Positions 1 through 11,462 of a stretch of 64,000 nt of DNA are shown here, in pieces. The stretch spans positions 10,752,491 to 10,816,490 of the forward strand of contig OY720345.1 in NCBI GenBank assembly GCA_963082975.1, read 5' to 3'. The stretch's first letter is position 1. Every line of letters starts with the position of its first letter. A model generated the notes under the pieces. It did not search any database. It worked only from the letters and a program-made list of their open reading frames with translations, and was not told the origin of the DNA. Both the position numbers and the translations under genes were made by a program. This DNA comes from Labia minor (lineage: Eukaryota; Arthropoda; Insecta; Dermaptera; Spongiphoridae).

Positions 1-634
1 ACTATTCTTCTGATACAAATTTATTGCAAATATAAAATTGTATGAATTCATTGGTTGTGTTTTATCTGCAATCTATATGAAATAATTTTGGTAAAATTAT
101 GATTCAGGAAAACGAAAGTTATATCGTATTAAATGATATTAAAAGGCGAGTGGGATTAGAAAAGAGGCTGGTTGAAAGAATCGTAGAATTGTAGATTGTA
201 GATTCTCTCGTTCACTTATTAGAAATATTAGTTATTATTAAATTAAATTAATTTCTCAACTTAGACCGGTGCAATGACTAAAATGGCGTATAGGAATAAG
301 TTGTTTTCAGTCCAGAGACAGGTAACGTTGAGATTAACGATGGTTGAACCGCCTACTATCGTGGCAGTATAGTGCACTAACATTGTTAACGAGCATAGGA
401 CCAATTGACTTAGCAGCCTGGGAAAACTGAAATATTCCAGAAGAGAACAGGAGAGACTCCAACTGAAAAAGCAAATCAAAAAGAGAGGGAAAGATTTCTC
501 ACAAAGTGGCAAGATGACGTGTGTGATGATGACGTGTCTGGAGGTTGGATCTATAGGTTAATCCCCAATATGAAGAAATGGTTGAATAGGAAATTTAGTG
601 ATCTGAATTACTTCCTGACCACGGTAGTTTAGTT
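1..634. other. Intergenic, nothing recognised
   Basis: AT-rich sequence with no supported gene or repeat. The open frame on the minus strand at 261-512 lacks splice sites, compositional support and any familiar motif, so I do not call it. Confidence 0.5.
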
Positions 635-642
635 GTCTAGAC

Positions 643-979
643 AAGGGGTTCTCAACCTTTCAGGCTCTTTGCCCCCCTTAGAACACTGATGTGAGGTCAT
701 GCAGTGTGAGTATCGCAAAATCATCTGACCTTTTTTTAGAACAATTTTGAAAAGAAAAATTAAAATCGGAAATGTTCGAAAAGTTTGCCCACAAAATCAT
801 CTTCTTTTTTTAGAATCATTTTGAACAAAATTGAAAATAATCGGAAATGTTCGAAGTTTGGCCTCAAAATCCTCTTACCTTTTTTTTCAACAAAATTCTC
901 AAAAGTTTGCAGGCACTTGAGATGCTCGCCACCCCCCCCCCCCCCCCAGGGAGGCGCGCCCCCAGGTTGAGAACCACCA
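643..979. mobile_element. hAT-type MITE (Buster-like target)
   Basis: Non-autonomous element of about 340 bp. The left end reads AAGGGGTTCTCAACC and the right end, reverse complemented, TGGTGGTTCTCAACC. It is flanked by GTCTAGAC at 635-642 and GTCTAGAT at 980-987, a 7/8 match, and both fit the nnnTAnnn duplication described for Buster hAT transposases. The interior holds repeated AAAATCATCT-type blocks and a C-homopolymer run near 930-948. No transposase is encoded. Its ends resemble those of the full Buster element at 39146-42472 (GGTTCTTAAAC), so it may be mobilised by a relative of that enzyme; this is inference. Confidence 0.65.
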
Positions 980-987
980 GTCTAGAT

Positions 988-1855
988 TATGGGGTGGGAG
1001 GTAGACAATGCAGAGCAAACCATCTTTTTCTGCAAAAGGTGGACGGAGGAAATGGATTTATTAGAAGTCTTATATATACTTGGGGTGACCATCTCTCATG
1101 AAAATTAGAAGAATTATTGGTTGTAAGTGATGATAACTGAAAGGTCATCTAGGAAAAGGAAAAACAATCTCTGCTTAGAAAATAAGCGAATAAGGCTCCC
1201 TCTCGACTGATAATGAAGTAATGAATGACTAACGAGATTGAGAGTCGAGAAGATTTTGGCGGATAGTTAGTAACTCAGAAGTTTGCATAATCTAAAGATC
1301 ACCCTTGGATACCTATAAACAGGTTTTCCTCTCGTTAAAAAGAAAAAAATATTGATGATTTGGATTTAATTTTATAAAAATTCTCTAAACTCAAATTTAT
1401 TTTATCTATAAATTGAACAAATCTACATTTCAAATGATATATATATAAATTAAAAATATTAAAAAAACACATTTCTTTTAATTATTATTTTGAAATCAAA
1501 TTTCATATTTTTTTTCTTAAAATCTTTCATATGTTTTTTATGTTAAACTCTTTAAGAAAAAAAAAGTGAAGACACACAAATCGATTGAGTGGCAATCCAC
1601 TCAAGATCTCAAGCTGAATTAGATCTTCTTTTTACTCGCAACAAGCAGCTCACTTTCTTCCCAACAGGTCGTTTACTGTCTTAGTCAATTTTCTTTCTCA
1701 AAAAAAAAAAAAAAAATATTGATTTGAAATTTTTTTTTTTTTTAATTTTCAATATCTCATTCCATTCTTTTAAAATAAACCATTTGATGTTTTATTCATC
1801 AATTTGTAATAATTTTATTCAAAAATAAAATAAAAGATAAGAATTTTATTAATTT
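988..1855. other. Intergenic, nothing recognised
   Basis: AT-rich with homopolymer runs. There is a mildly GC-richer block at 1000-1260 and another at 1590-1690, without open frames bounded by splice sites. No repeat family assigned. Confidence 0.45.
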
Positions 1856-1957
1856 TTACCGACCAACGATAGTAAGGGAGGTATTGTTTTCACACTAAAT
1901 TTCACATGTGGAGATTTTTACATATCTCCACGAATCATGCATTTTCTAAACAGAAAT
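1856..1957 (+). repeat. Helentron-like family HA, 5' fragment
   Basis: About 100 bp of the 5' end of family HA (TTTACCGACCAACGATAGTAAGG onward), cut off before the tetranucleotide block and directly abutting the 3' end of an oppositely oriented HA copy. Confidence 0.7.
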
Positions 1958-2611
1958 AAGTTGACCTGTGGCCAGGTCCGAACCGACCGACTGTTTGAAA
2001 TAAATTAATTTCCAGCTACAGAAACAATTTCAAATAATTTTAATATATCTATTAATGTAATAAAAAACAGATATGGATATAACATAAATATTTTTAATTT
2101 TATTTTATTTATAATATATAGCTGAGGTAGCCGGCGTTGCCGGCGTTACCCGAGGCTGTGACGTCATGAAGGGCTGGGTGACGTCATATAATTTTAAATT
2201 AAGAAAAACATAATGAAGATTATTTTTCCCGATGATAAAACCAATACATTCGTGGTGATATGTAAAAAAATCTCCTTATGTGAAATTTGGTGCGAAAATA
2301 ACCCTTCCCTTCTTATCGTCGATCGCTAATACTACCACTTCCGGTTTCCGGATTTGCACCAAAAGTTGATCAATTCATCCCACTGATGCATTAAGTAAAT
2401 ATACCAAATTTCAACAAAATCCGTTAAGCCGTTCAGGCTGTACACATCTATACGGACGGACAGACGGACGGACGGACAGACGGACAGACATCATGCTAAA
2501 AATACTTTTTTCTGTTAAGAAAATGCATGATTCGTAGAGATATGTAAAAATCTCCACATGTGAAATTTGGTGTGAAAACAATACCTCCCTTACTATCGTC
2601 GGTCGGTAAAA
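1958..2611 (-). mobile_element. Helentron-like family HA, long copy, left arm of a palindrome
   Basis: Near-complete copy of a family repeated about ten times here. Read on the minus strand it starts with TTTTTACCGACCGACGATAG, carries a GTCC/GTCT tetranucleotide block near 2455-2490, and ends with CGTCGGTCGG-type sequence and the hairpin GACCTGGCCACAGGTC followed by AACTTATT. Inverted subterminal repeats, an internal microsatellite and a 3' hairpin without TIRs are the layout of DINE-1/Helentron-associated elements. It also contains two direct copies of a module of about 90 bp (about 2240-2335 and 2522-2611). It encodes no protein. It lies head to head with the next copy. Confidence 0.7.
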
Positions 2612-3122
2612 AGTATTTTTAGCATGATGTCTGTCCGTCCGTCCGTATAGATGTGTACAGCCTGAACGGCTCAACCGATTTTGATGAAATTTGGTATATT
2701 TACTTAATGCATCACTGGGATGAATTGATCAACTTTTGGTGCAAATCCGGAAACCGGAAGTGGTAGTATTAGCAATCGACGATAGGAAGGGAAGGGTTAT
2801 TTTCACACCAAAGGAGATTTTTTTATATATCACCACAAATCATGCACTTTGTATTGGTTTTATTCTCGGGAAAATCATATTTATTAGTTTTTTCTTGATT
2901 TAAAATTATATGTCGTCATCCAGCCATTCATGACGTCACAGCCTGGTCTTGCATATATATTATAAATAAAATAAAATTAAAAATGTTTATATTTATTATT
3001 TATGTATCCATATCTGTTTTTTATTACATTAATAGATATATTAAAATTATTTGAAATTATTTCTGTAGTTGGAAATTAATTTACTTCAAGGTCGGTTCGG
3101 ACCTGGCCACAGGTCAACTTAT
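2612..3122 (+). mobile_element. Helentron-like family HA, right arm of a palindrome
   Basis: Second HA copy in the opposite orientation. It lacks the first 100 bp or so, beginning in the middle at AGTATTTTTAGCATGATG, and runs to the 3' hairpin (GACCTGGCCACAGGTC) near 3098-3117. With the preceding copy it forms inverted arms of roughly 500 bp around a spacer of about 110 bp. Confidence 0.7.
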
Positions 3123-4340
3123 TTTTTCTAAAATATTTACAAACTTATAATTAATCATTTAATGTTGAAAAAAGCAAAAAAAAAACAAATAATAATAAAA
3201 TTGAAAATATTTGTCACAGTATGAATTTGAATAAAAAAATAAAAAAATTAAATAAAAACGAAAAAGATTTTACAAAAGAGGATACAAAACAATTAGCTAT
3301 TTTTTTTTACCAAGGGAAATCTAAAGAATTGTTCAAGAGGGCTGATCAAATCCCAAGGGTGATAAATCAACTCTTGAGCCTTTTAGCCCGATAAGCTACG
3401 TGATGAGATTAGAGCACACAGCATAGAAATAAATATAAACATTCCAATCAAATCGAAATACTTTAGAAAACTATTTTTCAATTTCGTTTTTAGGTAAAAA
3501 AAAAAAAATTCCTAGGTTTATTTTCTTTAGAATACGGATCAGTTAGGTATTTAATGAATATTATACGATTTTGTTTTTTCAAATAATTATTAATATTAAA
3601 TTGAAAAAGTTACATTTAAATGATTTTTTTGAAAGAATTATATATAAAATTTAATTTCAGAAATAAAAAAAAGAATTAATTAAAAAATGGATTTGAGAAT
3701 TGAAAAAATAGGTCAAAATGGTTAGTTAAGGGAGAAGAGAGAGAAAAAAAAATACTCTGTGAATGACTCAGAACCAAGCCAGGGCAGATAACGGTTTATA
3801 AAAAGGATTATTTATAAAGGCGGATAAAGCCAAGAGCAAAAGCGTGCCTTGAGAAGAAATTGGTTTAATGCAGAGAAAAGCAGCAGGTTGGAGAAACGAA
3901 AAAAAAAAAGAAAAAGAAAATGAAGTAGCAAATCCGCTTACACACCTATCCTGGTCGGATTTCTGTTTTGGATGAATGAATAACAAGAAAGAAGACAATA
4001 TGCTTCGAAGTAACCTCTGCCCTTGCTAAATCAATGGCTTCAAAGGACTGAGATGATCAACAACAAAAAGGATCTCAGAGAGAATTTTAAGAGGTTAATA
4101 CTACGAAAGGGTCAGAAAAGAGAGAATCTATACTCTCTTCAAATTTCAACTAAAAGAGAAAAAAAAATGCTTTGGTAAGTTTGATCGAAAACTTAATTAA
4201 TACTGTGTATTAAGGATTTAAGTATAGGACATTTCACTTTTAAGAAAATATGATTAACAAATAAACAAATATACTTATATATTTTTTTATAATTTATAAA
4301 CTATCATTTTGAAAAATATATTTATCTATATCTAATTAAG
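3123..4340. other. Intergenic, low complexity
   Basis: A/T-rich with A-runs. The minus-strand frame at 3768-3998 is a chance frame through purine-rich DNA (GAAAAGAGAAAG-like runs) giving Phe/Ser/Leu-rich translation; I see no gene. Confidence 0.5.
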
Positions 4341-4364
4341 GGAATTGTTTATAAAACGAAAAAC

Positions 4365-4500
4365 TTCAGAGATTTGGATGAAACTTTGCCAGTGGATTCC
4401 TTTTTTAATTCCAAAGAAACTTTCCTTATGAAATATATCTCAGTCTCTTCTAGTTTACGAGATAAATAATTATTAAAGTTTGACAGACAAACTAGTTATG
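4365..4500 (+). repeat. Interspersed repeat HD
   Basis: The block with TTTGCCAGTGGATTCC and CAAAGAAACTTTCCTTAT recurs at about 22976-23085 in the same orientation. A companion motif GTGGAGCCCTCTGCTGG at 4670-4687 recurs reverse complemented at 23138-23155. Class not recognised. Confidence 0.5.
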
Positions 4501-4714
4501 AATGAACAGCCATTTAGTAATGTTTTATTGACTAATTCACTAATTATTCACTTATTCACTAATTTTAGGTTTTTTTCAGTTCGGTTTGGATATAGAAAAA
4601 TAATTTAATTAATTAATATTTTTAATTTTCATATATCCAATCCGAACTGACCACCCAAAGATAATTAGTGGAGCCCTCTGCTGGCCAAATGAATAAAACA
4701 TGTTAAAGCTTCCC

Positions 4715-4905
4715 GTTTTGTAAACAATTCGCTTGGAAGACCAAGGATGCGGTGGGTGGATGATGTGGGAAGGGACGTGAGAGAGATGGGAGAGGATGGA
4801 GGGTTGTGGCTCAGAATAGGAATACTTGGAGGGGTGAGGTTGCTGCGGTCAAGAACTTTCGAGTTCCGTAGAGCCACAGAGGTACATAGATAGATATTTG
4901 TAAAC
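4715..4905 (+). pseudogene. LINE reverse transcriptase C-terminal fragment
   Basis: The plus strand around 4733 translates to a segment starting LGRPRMRWVDDVGRDVREMG, the Gly-Arg-Pro-Arg-x-Arg-Trp block typical of the C-terminus of many arthropod non-LTR retrotransposon polyproteins. It is followed by a degraded Trp/Arg-rich tail and a GATA-type microsatellite (ACATAGATAGAT). The same 3' end occurs on the minus strand at 35485-35960 and 37960-38270. Only the last 60 codons or so remain, as expected for a severely 5'-truncated LINE copy. Confidence 0.6.
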
Positions 4906-5363
4906 AATTGCCCTTATTAACTTGTATATTGGTATATTTATGGAAAAAAGGTATCTATAAATATATGTATACCTCTCTGTGTTCTCGACAAAAAACTCAA
5001 TACCTCAATATTTTTATTCTTTATCGGTCTCTGGCTGTCTGCCTCTAGTTAACGGTGAAGGAAAAAACAAAACGAAACAGGCGCAAAGAAGATGGTAATA
5101 ATAAAATGGACAAGACCAATGAATGAAAGAAGAAAACTAATATGTAAAACATAAATCAATATATGTATTATATTTACGTCGTATGTATGTGATGTCATGT
5201 CAACATTATGAAGTTAGTTACAAATTCAGTTTAAACTTTAATTGCAAAGATCGTTTGCAACGGGTCGCCTAGTGTAAATATAAAAAAGTAAGACATACTT
5301 ATATGTTTAAATATAAAGAATAAAAATATAATTGTATAAATCCTAAAATCTAAGGAAACAAAT

Positions 5364-5618
5364 AAGGCGCCATTGGGTGTGTGGGTAGTGAACCTGCCTC
5401 ACATTCACATGGTTCCGGGTTCATGTCCCGGGCCTGACAAGGGAATTTCCCTAGCTGGGGCCTATGGGACGGAGTCAACCCAGCCTCCGGGAACAACATT
5501 GGGGAAAAGCTACTTGATAGCGCCTCCGATCAAGAAAATCAAGATAAAGGTTGAGAGGACCCGTTCTACTGATCATAGGACACCTCAGGTGTTGTCCTTG
5601 CGTCAGACGGTTTTTTTT
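5364..5618 (+). mobile_element. tRNA-derived SINE, family S1, intact insertion
   Basis: A 255-bp element with a tRNA-like head: A-box-like TGGGTAGTGAACCTG near 5381 and B-box-like GGGTTCATGTCCC near 5417. A conserved body follows (TCAACCCAGCCTCCGGGA, then ATCAAGAAAATCAAG and GACCCGTTCTACTGATCATA), ending in a T-run. It is flanked by a perfect 13-bp direct repeat TAAGGAAACAAAT (5351-5363 and 5619-5631), the signature of target-primed insertion by a LINE enzyme. It is non-coding; the frame at 5373-5621 is incidental. At least five other copies or fragments lie in the window. Confidence 0.85.
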
Positions 5619-5631
5619 TAAGGAAACAAAT

Positions 5632-6430
5632 GGAAACAATCAATTTTATCTAAGCAATGTTTAGTGAACTTTAAATTCTAATATTGTATTAATTGGGTGA
5701 TGGTAATTTTATTTTCAATAACTAACCGATGTCTTCATTGGTTCCTAATCGATTTTTTCAACGTTCCTATATAAATGTGTATTCTTATAAAAGAAATAAT
5801 TTTTTATTAAACTATTTTTTTATTTTTCTATAATAACAAGTGATAAAATGAAAAAATACAATTGTTAGAAATCGCAAACTTTAGTAAGGTTGCATGAATA
5901 TTAGAAGGCAAACAAAAGCCATTGACAGGAAACACGAACAAGTAAACAATCCAGGCCACGAGTGCTGAGTGTAAAAGGGTAAAAAAAAGGGGGCGGTTTA
6001 CTGAATGAGGGTGATGGGCGAAAGCACTAGTTGGCGCTGTTCCAAATGCGGTGTACTTTCAACCCTGGTTATATGTATGTGTATGTATGTGTGTGTGTGT
6101 GTGTTCAATCCTCTAAATCACTGGTTCGGACGACCAAAATAATAGGCGCTAAAAAGGTATTAATTGCTTTACATCATTTAATTAACTTGAAAGTTTAGCG
6201 AGGTTTCAGAAAAATAAAATTTTCATTATACTCGTATAATCATTTCTTTCAAAAATTAATTTCAGAATACAATTTGTCTATAATCAATATAATTTTACAA
6301 ATATAAAAATGATGATTTTAATTAAACAAGTCATCTTAATTCTAATAAAATTACTCTTTTTTATGAAAATTATAATTAAAATAAATTTCAAGAAATATGT
6401 ATATTAATAAAATAGTAGTCAAAAAAAAAA
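5632..6430. other. Intergenic, nothing recognised
   Basis: AT-rich with a GC-richer stretch at 5880-6130 containing a (TG)n microsatellite at about 6070-6103. No supported exon. Confidence 0.45.
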
Positions 6431-6866
6431 AAATGAGCTGTGGCCAGGCACAGAACCGACCCACGATTTGAAATAAATTAATTTCCAAACATTATATATA
6501 TATATAAAGTATAAAAAAAAAATTTTTAAAACTTGAATTAAAATGACTAAATTATATTATCTTGGTTTTTATTTTTAGTTTAATTACTCATTTATTAATT
6601 ATCACTATATTTTAAGTGAAATATTTTCCGACAATGAATATAAAATTAATACTTTGTAAACTACCACTTCCAGTTTGCGGAAAAGTTGATGAATTTATGG
6701 TACTAATGCATTAAATAAATATACCAAATTTTATCAAAATCCGTTGAGCCGTTCAAGTTGTACGGACGGATGGACAGATATGATGCTAAAAATACTTTTT
6801 TCTGTTAACAAAATGCATGATTGTGAAATTTAGTGTGAAAACAATGCCTCCCCTTCCTATCGTCGG
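6431..6866 (-). repeat. Diverged Helentron-like HA relic, interrupted
   Basis: An old HA copy: 3' hairpin end near 6437 (CTGTGGCCAGGCACAGAACCGAC) and 5' end TATCGTCGGTAGG near 7163. It is split by the hAT MITE at 6867-7160 and continues to about 7175. Divergence and internal deletions are greater than in other copies. Confidence 0.65.
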
Positions 6867-7160
6867 CAGTGATGTATTGGTAAAATAAGAAGTAAGGGAA
6901 TGCATACTGGGAGCAAAAAAATGTAAACTATTTTATTCTATATAATTTTTTATTTTTTCTTATTCTTACTATACAAAATATTAACGAACACAAAAAAATA
7001 AATTCTAACAGTGTAAGTGGGAGTTGTTGGGACATGAAAAAGTACTGGGACGCGTTCCGGTTCTGAAAAAAGGTAAGGGAACGTCGTTCCCCCGCGTTCC
7101 TGTTCTGAAAAAAGGTAAGGGAACGTCGTTCCCCCGCGTTCCCCTCCCAATACACCACTG
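6867..7160. mobile_element. hAT-type MITE nested in HA relic
   Basis: A 294-bp element with ends CAGTGATGTATTGGTAAAA and (reverse complement) CAGTGGTGTATTGGGAGGGG. It is flanked by a perfect 8-bp duplication ATCGTCGG at 6859-6866 and 7161-7168, which lies inside the HA terminal sequence TATCGTCGGTAGG. It contains two tandem copies of a unit of about 35 bp with GAACGTCGTTCCCCCGCGTTCC (7057-7145). The two overlapping open frames on the minus strand come from this tandem repeat and are not genes. A related element is at 17516-18179. Confidence 0.8.
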
Positions 7161-7175
7161 ATCGTCGGTAGGTAA

Positions 7176-7560
7176 AAAGTAATTTAATTATAGAAGAAAA
7201 ATAATAATTCTATACAAAAGTAATATTATTTACATATATAAGTATGGGTATAGATTTTCAAAAATAATAATACATCAATAATAATAAATAAATTATAAAA
7301 TAAAAATGATAATGAAATTATCAGATCAATCGATTAATCAATTATATTCTTTCGAATGGATTATTTTAAAAAAGATAAAAAAAAAAAAAGAAAATCTCAA
7401 TTTCAATGTGAAATCAATTGGAATTTTCAAATGGATATGAATATTTAAATGCTGTTAAATGGGAATAAAAATAAAGGTGTCATTATTTATAGATTTTTAT
7501 GTATGTATTATAAATGGGGGTCGAATGTAAAAATGCAAATTTAAAAATGCAATAATGATT
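7176..7560. other. Intergenic AT-rich, nothing recognised
   Basis: Low-complexity A/T sequence without reading frames, repeats of known family or GC-rich blocks. Confidence 0.5.
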
Positions 7561-7890
7561 TCACAGGTTCTTTTATTCCTTCCCTTATCACAGACAGTTC
7601 TCTTTCATATGAGCTACTCGCGCCATAGTACGATAGATCTTATCAAAATCCTTCATTAAAAGCGAGCAGTGATAAGCTGCTCAGGCGTTGTAAAGTGAAA
7701 TGAACCCGAGACAATAACCATTTGAATGCTGCGTTGCTTGATTTCCTACGAGTACTTTTCAAAATAATCCCATGGAAGCAGAAGCGTATTTGAAAAACAC
7801 TGGACAATCTGGAATTTCTGGCCTCATCGAGATAGCCAGCAAATGATGATGATTGGTTTGTTGTTTCACGAACAGAAACTCCCATCCAAT
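7561..7890. other. GC-richer island, unassigned
   Basis: A block near 40% GC surrounded by DNA near 20% GC. On the minus strand an 80-codon frame (7885-7643) is open with a Ser/Arg-rich translation. On the plus strand a short frame from the ATG at about 7771 reads MEAEAYLKNTGQSGISGLIE and then stops. Neither frame has a convincing splice partner, and I recognise no domain. It could be an exon, a UTR or a decayed repeat. Confidence 0.3.
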
Positions 7891-8159
7891 TATCCGATTA
7901 AAAAAAAAAAAAAAATCAAACCCAATCAATTTTCCTCTTTTTTTTAATTAAATTAAAAGTATTGGGAAATTTTTAAGCCTATTATCTGAACTCTTATAAA
8001 TATCTATACGTGAAAAAAAAAATTATAATACCTCTAGAAATGAAAAATTAAAATTATTCGATAAATATGATTATTAAATTTTTTTAATACTCTATACACA
8101 TAAAAATGTATAAATATTAATATGTTGGTATAAATGAATTTTATTATAATAGTAAAATA
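7891..8159. other. Intergenic AT-rich
   Basis: Low-complexity A/T sequence; nothing recognised. Confidence 0.5.
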
Positions 8160-8496
8160 ATATATATATTTGTATTTTTGAAATATTAAAACGCTTGAAT
8201 GATTTTTTTTTTGAAATTCACACCATATAGATAATTTTTAAAAAGAAAAATCGGTCTGTATTGGGTTCAGCCTCGAGAAAAATCATCTTTAATAGATTTC
8301 TCTTAATTTAAAATAGGAATTTTAATAATAAAAAACATGTCGCCGGGTACGCCGGACAGCGCTACCTTAAATACAAAATATTATAAATAAAATAAAATTT
8401 AAAATATTTATTTTAATAATATTTTGTAATCAAATTGCATAATATATATTATGTTATATCCACAGGCCATACTTTTCTGTCTTTTAGTGCAGACTT
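8160..8496 (+). repeat. Helitron-like family HC, older partial copy
   Basis: Shares with the copies at 8497-9130, 25396-26012 and 55310-55806 the blocks TTGAAATTCACACCA, AAATCGGTCTGTATTGG, GCGCCGG/GGACAGCGCT and TTATATCCACAGG. It is more diverged and truncated at the 3' end. Confidence 0.55.
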
Positions 8497-9130
8497 TCAA
8501 ATTGGTTTATTTAATATATTGTTGACAAAATCTTAAAGTTTTGTGCTAAAATGTTTTCTACTATCTAATTATATTAAAATATCATATCTTTAAAAGTAGA
8601 ATATATAAGTATATCTTATCTTATTAAAATTGTATTATATATAATAATATATATTTGTATTTTTGATATATTAAACCGCTCGAAGGATTTTTTGAAATAT
8701 ACACCATAGATAATTTTTATAAAGAAAAATCGATCTGTATGGGTTTCAGCATCGGGAAAAATTTACTTTGATAGTTTTTTTTTTTAATTTTAAATAGGAA
8801 TTTTAATAGAAAAATAAAATGGCGCCGGACAGCGCTTCCTTAAAAATACAAAATATTATAAATAAAATAAAATTTATTTTTCAAATTATATTATGTTATA
8901 TCCACAGGTCATACTTTTCTGTTTTTCGCTGCATTAATGACTACGTTTAAATGCTGTATGTTTTATGACTATTTTTTTTTTCAATTTATTTGCTTTTAAA
9001 TTATTTGAAATTATTTCATATATTTTGTCGTTTATTTATTATAAATAATAATCTTAATTTTAAATATTCATAGTTCATATGGAATAATTTTTTTAAAGTA
9101 CCGAGCCGCGGTTCTGTGAACCAGGTATTT
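8497..9130 (+). mobile_element. Helitron-like family HC, copy 2
   Basis: Matches, in the opposite orientation, essentially the whole of 25396-26012 including its first 110 bp (TTGACAAAATCTTAAAGTTT block). The end contains the perfect palindrome-like hairpin GAGCCGCGGTTC/GAGCCGCGGCTC followed by TGTGAACCAGGTATT. A 3' hairpin without TIRs suggests a Helitron-type rolling-circle element. It is non-coding, so this classification is tentative. Confidence 0.5.
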
Positions 9131-9326
9131 ATAATTATTATTTAATTCGAACAAAACTAAAAAATAAATAAATCAAAGATTAATTAATTTTTATAGTATT
9201 AAAGATTATTATTATCCATTTAATTTAAGTGTATAAAATTGAAAAATATTATATTTTTTTTTATATTTTTGATTATCACATTACAAATTAGATTTTCATT
9301 TAATAATTCTTCTTTAAATTTTAAAT

Positions 9327-9963
9327 AAGTTGACCTGTGGCCAGGTCCGAACCGACCGACGGTTTGAAGTAAATTAATTTCCAGCTACAGAAACAATTTC
9401 AAATAATTTTAATATATCTATTAATATAATAAAAAACATATAGGCATATGACATAAATATTTTTAATTTTATTTTATTTATAATATATGTATATATTTAT
9501 ATGTAAGACCAGGCTGTGACGTCATGAATGGCTGGATGACGTCATATAATTTTAAATCAAAAAAAAAACTAATAAATATGATTTTCCCGAGGATAAAACC
9601 AATACAAAGTGCATGATTTGTGGTGATATATAAAAAAATCTCCTTTGGTGTGAAAATAACCCTTCGCTTCCTATCGTCGATTGCTAATACTACCACTTCC
9701 GGTTTCCGGATTTGCACCAAAAGTTGATCAATTCATCCCACTGATGCATTAAGTAAATATACCAAATTTCATCAAAATCCGTTGAGCCGTTCAGGCTGTA
9801 CACATCTATACGGACAGACGGACGGACGGACGGACAGAGATCATGCTAAAAATACTTTTTTCTGTTTAGAAAATGCATGATTCGTGGAGATATGTAAAAA
9901 TCTCCACATGTGAAATTTGGTGTGAAAGCAATACCTCCCTTACTATCGTCGGTCGGTAAAAAA
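9327..9963 (-). mobile_element. Helentron-like family HA, best full-length copy
   Basis: About 637 bp and the cleanest HA copy. On the minus strand: 5' TTTTTACCGACCGACGATAG, first module ending before a tetranucleotide block (GTCC)n near 9812-9838, second module, then the 3' hairpin GACCTGGCCACAGGTC (9334-9349) and AACTTATTT. Inverted subterminal repeats ACCGACCGACG and CGTCGGTCGGT are visible at the two ends. The sequence carries the motif ATCCGTTGAGCCGTTCAG next to the microsatellite, common in arthropod DINE-1-like elements. No coding capacity. Confidence 0.75.
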
Positions 9964-11249
9964 TGAAATGAAACAATTATTAAATAAAAAGATTTGATTT
10001 GATTTGTGGATTTATTATAAGCAAACATGATTATTATATAATATGTAAGGTATTATTTATAATTTATTATAAATAGTCATATGAAATGTTGGGCCATGTA
10101 AATTATCTCAAAAATAATCTAATAATATTTAGTAAAGGGAAGAGAAATGTTTTCAATTAAAAAATGAATTTTAATTAAATTTTCACATTGCCTGTTTATG
10201 ATTCAAGAGGATCTCACTTAACGCGGTTCATGAATGAAGGCATTATAGAGAATTATGCACAACTCGGTATTGTCCGAAGGCTCAAAGCCCATAAGTCTTA
10301 ATCGAAGCCCTTGTCCACCCCCTCCCCACCACTCTCTGCATTGTTAGCAAGGGCTCACATTGTCACTTGAATACATTTTCATACTGAATTCACTTAATTG
10401 AGCATTCGTAAGTCGAAACTAAGCTTCGATTGAATAATGACAGGGATTTTGTTCATTAAAATTGTATTAAAGTTTTCATTAAAAATATAATAGAATTCTT
10501 TTTTTTTTTTTTTTTTTTTTTTTGTTGATATTTTCATTTAACATCCGGTGCAAATTCATTTGGAATGATATATAAATGGTTCATTCGATGGATTTTTCTT
10601 TATTGAAAAAGTTTGGTGGTGATCTATGAGAAAATTGCAATATTCAATTGGCTTTCCATAAATGTCACACTTTTTCTCTCTCCATGTTCAAATATTTATA
10701 AAATTAATTCTATGTCCATCAAGAGTCAAATAAATAATCAATTCTCTAAGTATGTATTATATTTATCAATTCTTGGAGACATTTTTAATATACGTAAATA
10801 AGGGTTTACAATTTTTATTTCAGTTTCTTAAAAAAACATAATTTAATTAAAATATTGAATTTCAAAAAATATTTTTATTCCTTGAACAACATCATTCATC
10901 TACTATAATCGATTAATAATTTTCTTATGGCTTTTTAGAATTAAATAAAAAAAATGTGGTAATCAAGTTTCATAGACGAGAAATAGTTTTCCAACTAATC
11001 AACATAAATACATAAATGTTTATTAAATTTTACAATATTAAAATATCTTTAAATTATTTGTAGAGAGGAGAGAGATAATACGATTTCCAATATTGACTTT
11101 TAAGGAAACATTTGCTCAATATCTTAAATTGGTTAACGTTAAAGTTTAAATTGATATATCGTTATATGTGACTTAAAAAAAAAGAATTTCAGTCACCGAT
11201 AATTAGTAAAATAAAACAAAAATTATCAGTTATTAAATTACAAAGTGTA
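9964..11249. other. Intergenic; one GC-richer block
   Basis: Mostly A/T-rich. The block at 10195-10415 (AGGATCTCACTTAACGCGG, then CCACCCCCTCCCCACC) is clearly GC-richer and appears only once in the window; I find no open frame with splice sites in it. A T-run of about 25 nt is at 10499-10523. Confidence 0.45.
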
Positions 11250-11462
11250 AGGCGCCACAGAGTAGGGGACAGCGTAGCTGGCTCTTATTATCGTGGTAGT
11301 CAACCCAGCCTCCGGGATAAACTTTAGGAAAGCTACTTGATAGCCTTCGATCAAGAAAATCAAGGTAAAGGTTGATAGGACCCGTTCTACTGAACATAGG
11401 ACACCTAATTGAAATAACCGTCTTGATAGACGTTGTTTTTCCGTAGGATGTACAAAGATTTT
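11250..11462 (+). repeat. SINE S1, internally deleted copy
   Basis: Head AGGCGCCACAGAGTAGGGG, then a deletion that removes the B-box region, then the body GTCAACCCAGCCTCCGGGA through CCGTCTTGATAGACGTTGT. Diverged from the intact copy at 5364-5618. Confidence 0.7.

Noticed and set aside
2411-2674. 87-codon minus-strand frame with repeated SVRPSVRP
   Set aside because: It is translation of the (GTCC)n block of family HA and crosses the junction of two copies.
3768-3998. 76-codon minus-strand frame with Phe/Ser-rich start
   Set aside because: Purine-rich low complexity on the plus strand; no splice or homology support.
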